From: Bifidobacterium breve
GTDB lineage: Bacteria > Actinomycetota > Acidimicrobiia > Acidimicrobiales > Ilumatobacteraceae
Assembly: GCA_945871625.1 (NCBI GenBank)
Contig: CAMBWL010000069.1
Location: 1 to 5,288, forward strand
Reading direction: 5' to 3'
Length of the DNA: 5,288 nt
The notes under the pieces: model-generated
Database searches by the model: none
The model's input: only the letters and a program-made list of their open reading frames with translations
What the model was told of the DNA's origin: nothing
Shown here: positions 4,455 to 5,288 of the stretch, piece by piece
How the letters are laid out: each line of letters opens with the position of its first letter
Numbering within the stretch: position 1 is the stretch's first letter
Made by a program: the position numbers and the translations under genes

Positions 4455-5288
4455 ATGGCCGAGGCCATTTCAGTAAGCGGTGCAGTTTCAGGCACCGAAA
4501 AAACTCTCTCATTTGAGACGGGTAAGTTCGCTTTGCAATCGCAAGGTGCAGTAGTAGCGAAAATCGGCAAGACGACAGTTCTTGCCACGGCAAACGCCGC
4601 CAAGGGCGTTCGTGACGGAATCGACTTTTTTCCGTTGACAGTCGATGTCGAAGAGCGCGCATATGCGGCCGGAAAAATCCCCGGTTCGTTCTTTCGTCGT
4701 GAAGGACGACCAAGTCAGCAGGCAATTCTCACCTGTCGTTTGACCGATCGTCCATTGCGACCAGCCTTCCCAGACGGCTATCGCAACGAAACTCAAGTCG
4801 TGATCACCGTGATTGGTGCCGACCAAGTGAACCCGCACGATGTGTTGGCGATCAACGCGGCGTCAGCCTCGTTCATGATCTCTGGCATTCCATTTGATGG
4901 ACCAATTGGCGCCGTGCGCTTGGCATTCAGCCAAGAAGGCTCATGGATCGCCCACCCGACATTCGAAGAAGGCGAGCAGTCGACATTCGAACTCGTAGTC
5001 GCAGGTCGGGAACTTGACAGCGGCGATGTCGCCGTGATGATGGTTGAAGCAGGCGGAACAGAAAAAAGTTTCACCTACTACGCAGATGGCGCACCGAAAG
5101 TGACCGAAGAAGTTATTGCCAGCGGGCTTGAAGCATCAAAGCAATTCATCAAAGAGTCAATCAAACTGCAACGACAACTTGTCGCCAGCGTGATTGCCAC
5201 TCGTGGATCAATTGAGCCGCTCAAATACACACCAGTGCTCGACTACAGCGAAGAGTTGTTCGCAGCAGTCGAAGCCGCTGCAACGACA
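4455..5288 (+). CDS. pnp: Polyribonucleotide nucleotidyltransferase (PNPase), 3' end cut off by window edge
   Basis: PNPase degrades RNA from the 3' end using phosphate, releasing nucleoside diphosphates, and can also run in reverse to add tails. The window holds the first 278 codons of a protein normally over 700 residues. They cover the first RNase PH-like domain and the start of the helical linker domain. Family features are FETGKFALQSQGAVVAKIG (20-38), TTVLATA (40-46), FFPLTVDVEERAYAAGKIPG (58-77), the RNA-binding FFRR loop (79-82), and LTDRPLRPAFPDGY. The second RNase PH domain, which carries the catalytic site, and the KH and S1 RNA-binding domains would lie beyond the edge. The ATG at 4455 is supported by AAAGGA six bases upstream. 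Synteny with rpsO agrees. Confidence 0.97.
   Translation, partial: MAEAISVSGAVSGTEKTLSFETGKFALQSQGAVVAKIGKTTVLATANAAKGVRDGIDFFPLTVDVEERAYAAGKIPGSFFRREGRPSQQAILTCRLTDRPLRPAFPDGYRNETQVVITVIGADQVNPHDVLAINAASASFMISGIPFDGPIGAVRLAFSQEGSWIAHPTFEEGEQSTFELVVAGRELDSGDVAVMMVEAGGTEKSFTYYADGAPKVTEEVIASGLEASKQFIKESIKLQRQLVASVIATRGSIEPLKYTPVLDYSEELFAAVEAAATT

Overview
The window looks like chromosomal DNA from an actinobacterium. FbiC-type FO synthase (coenzyme F420 pathway) is a strong actinobacterial marker, and the rpsO-pnp pair, leaderless-looking starts and TANNNT-type -10 boxes fit. Base composition is moderate by eye rather than strongly GC-rich, which suggests a freshwater or marine low-GC lineage such as Acidimicrobiia. 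That placement is inference; no marker in the window fixes it.

Layout. A minus-strand block runs from about 3817 down to 1: riboflavin synthase (ribE), then a chorismate mutase fused to a VOC domain (4-nt ATGA overlap with ribE), then a ribbon-helix-helix antitoxin/MazF-like toxin pair (8-nt overlap), then fbiC, which starts at a TTG codon and is cut off by the left window edge. A divergent intergenic region (3818-4009) separates this block from the plus-strand rpsO-pnp unit; pnp is cut off by the right edge. The gene-free gaps (1677-1825, 2397-2444, 3818-4009, 4274-4454) are all under 200 bases and several hold inverted repeats described below.

How the genes may work together. FbiC joins 5-amino-6-ribitylamino-uracil, a riboflavin-pathway intermediate, to tyrosine. 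RibE acts at the end of the riboflavin pathway, and chorismate mutase feeds tyrosine synthesis. The minus block therefore groups three steps around flavin and deazaflavin supply, with a toxin-antitoxin module sitting between them. The most unusual protein is the chorismate mutase fusion. Its C-terminal half resembles the catalytic half of 4-hydroxyphenylpyruvate dioxygenase but lacks the expected metal-binding Glu, so it may be a ligand-sensing domain. The rpsO and pnp leaders contain inverted repeats, including mutually exclusive stems, that would suit the autoregulation known for both genes in other bacteria.
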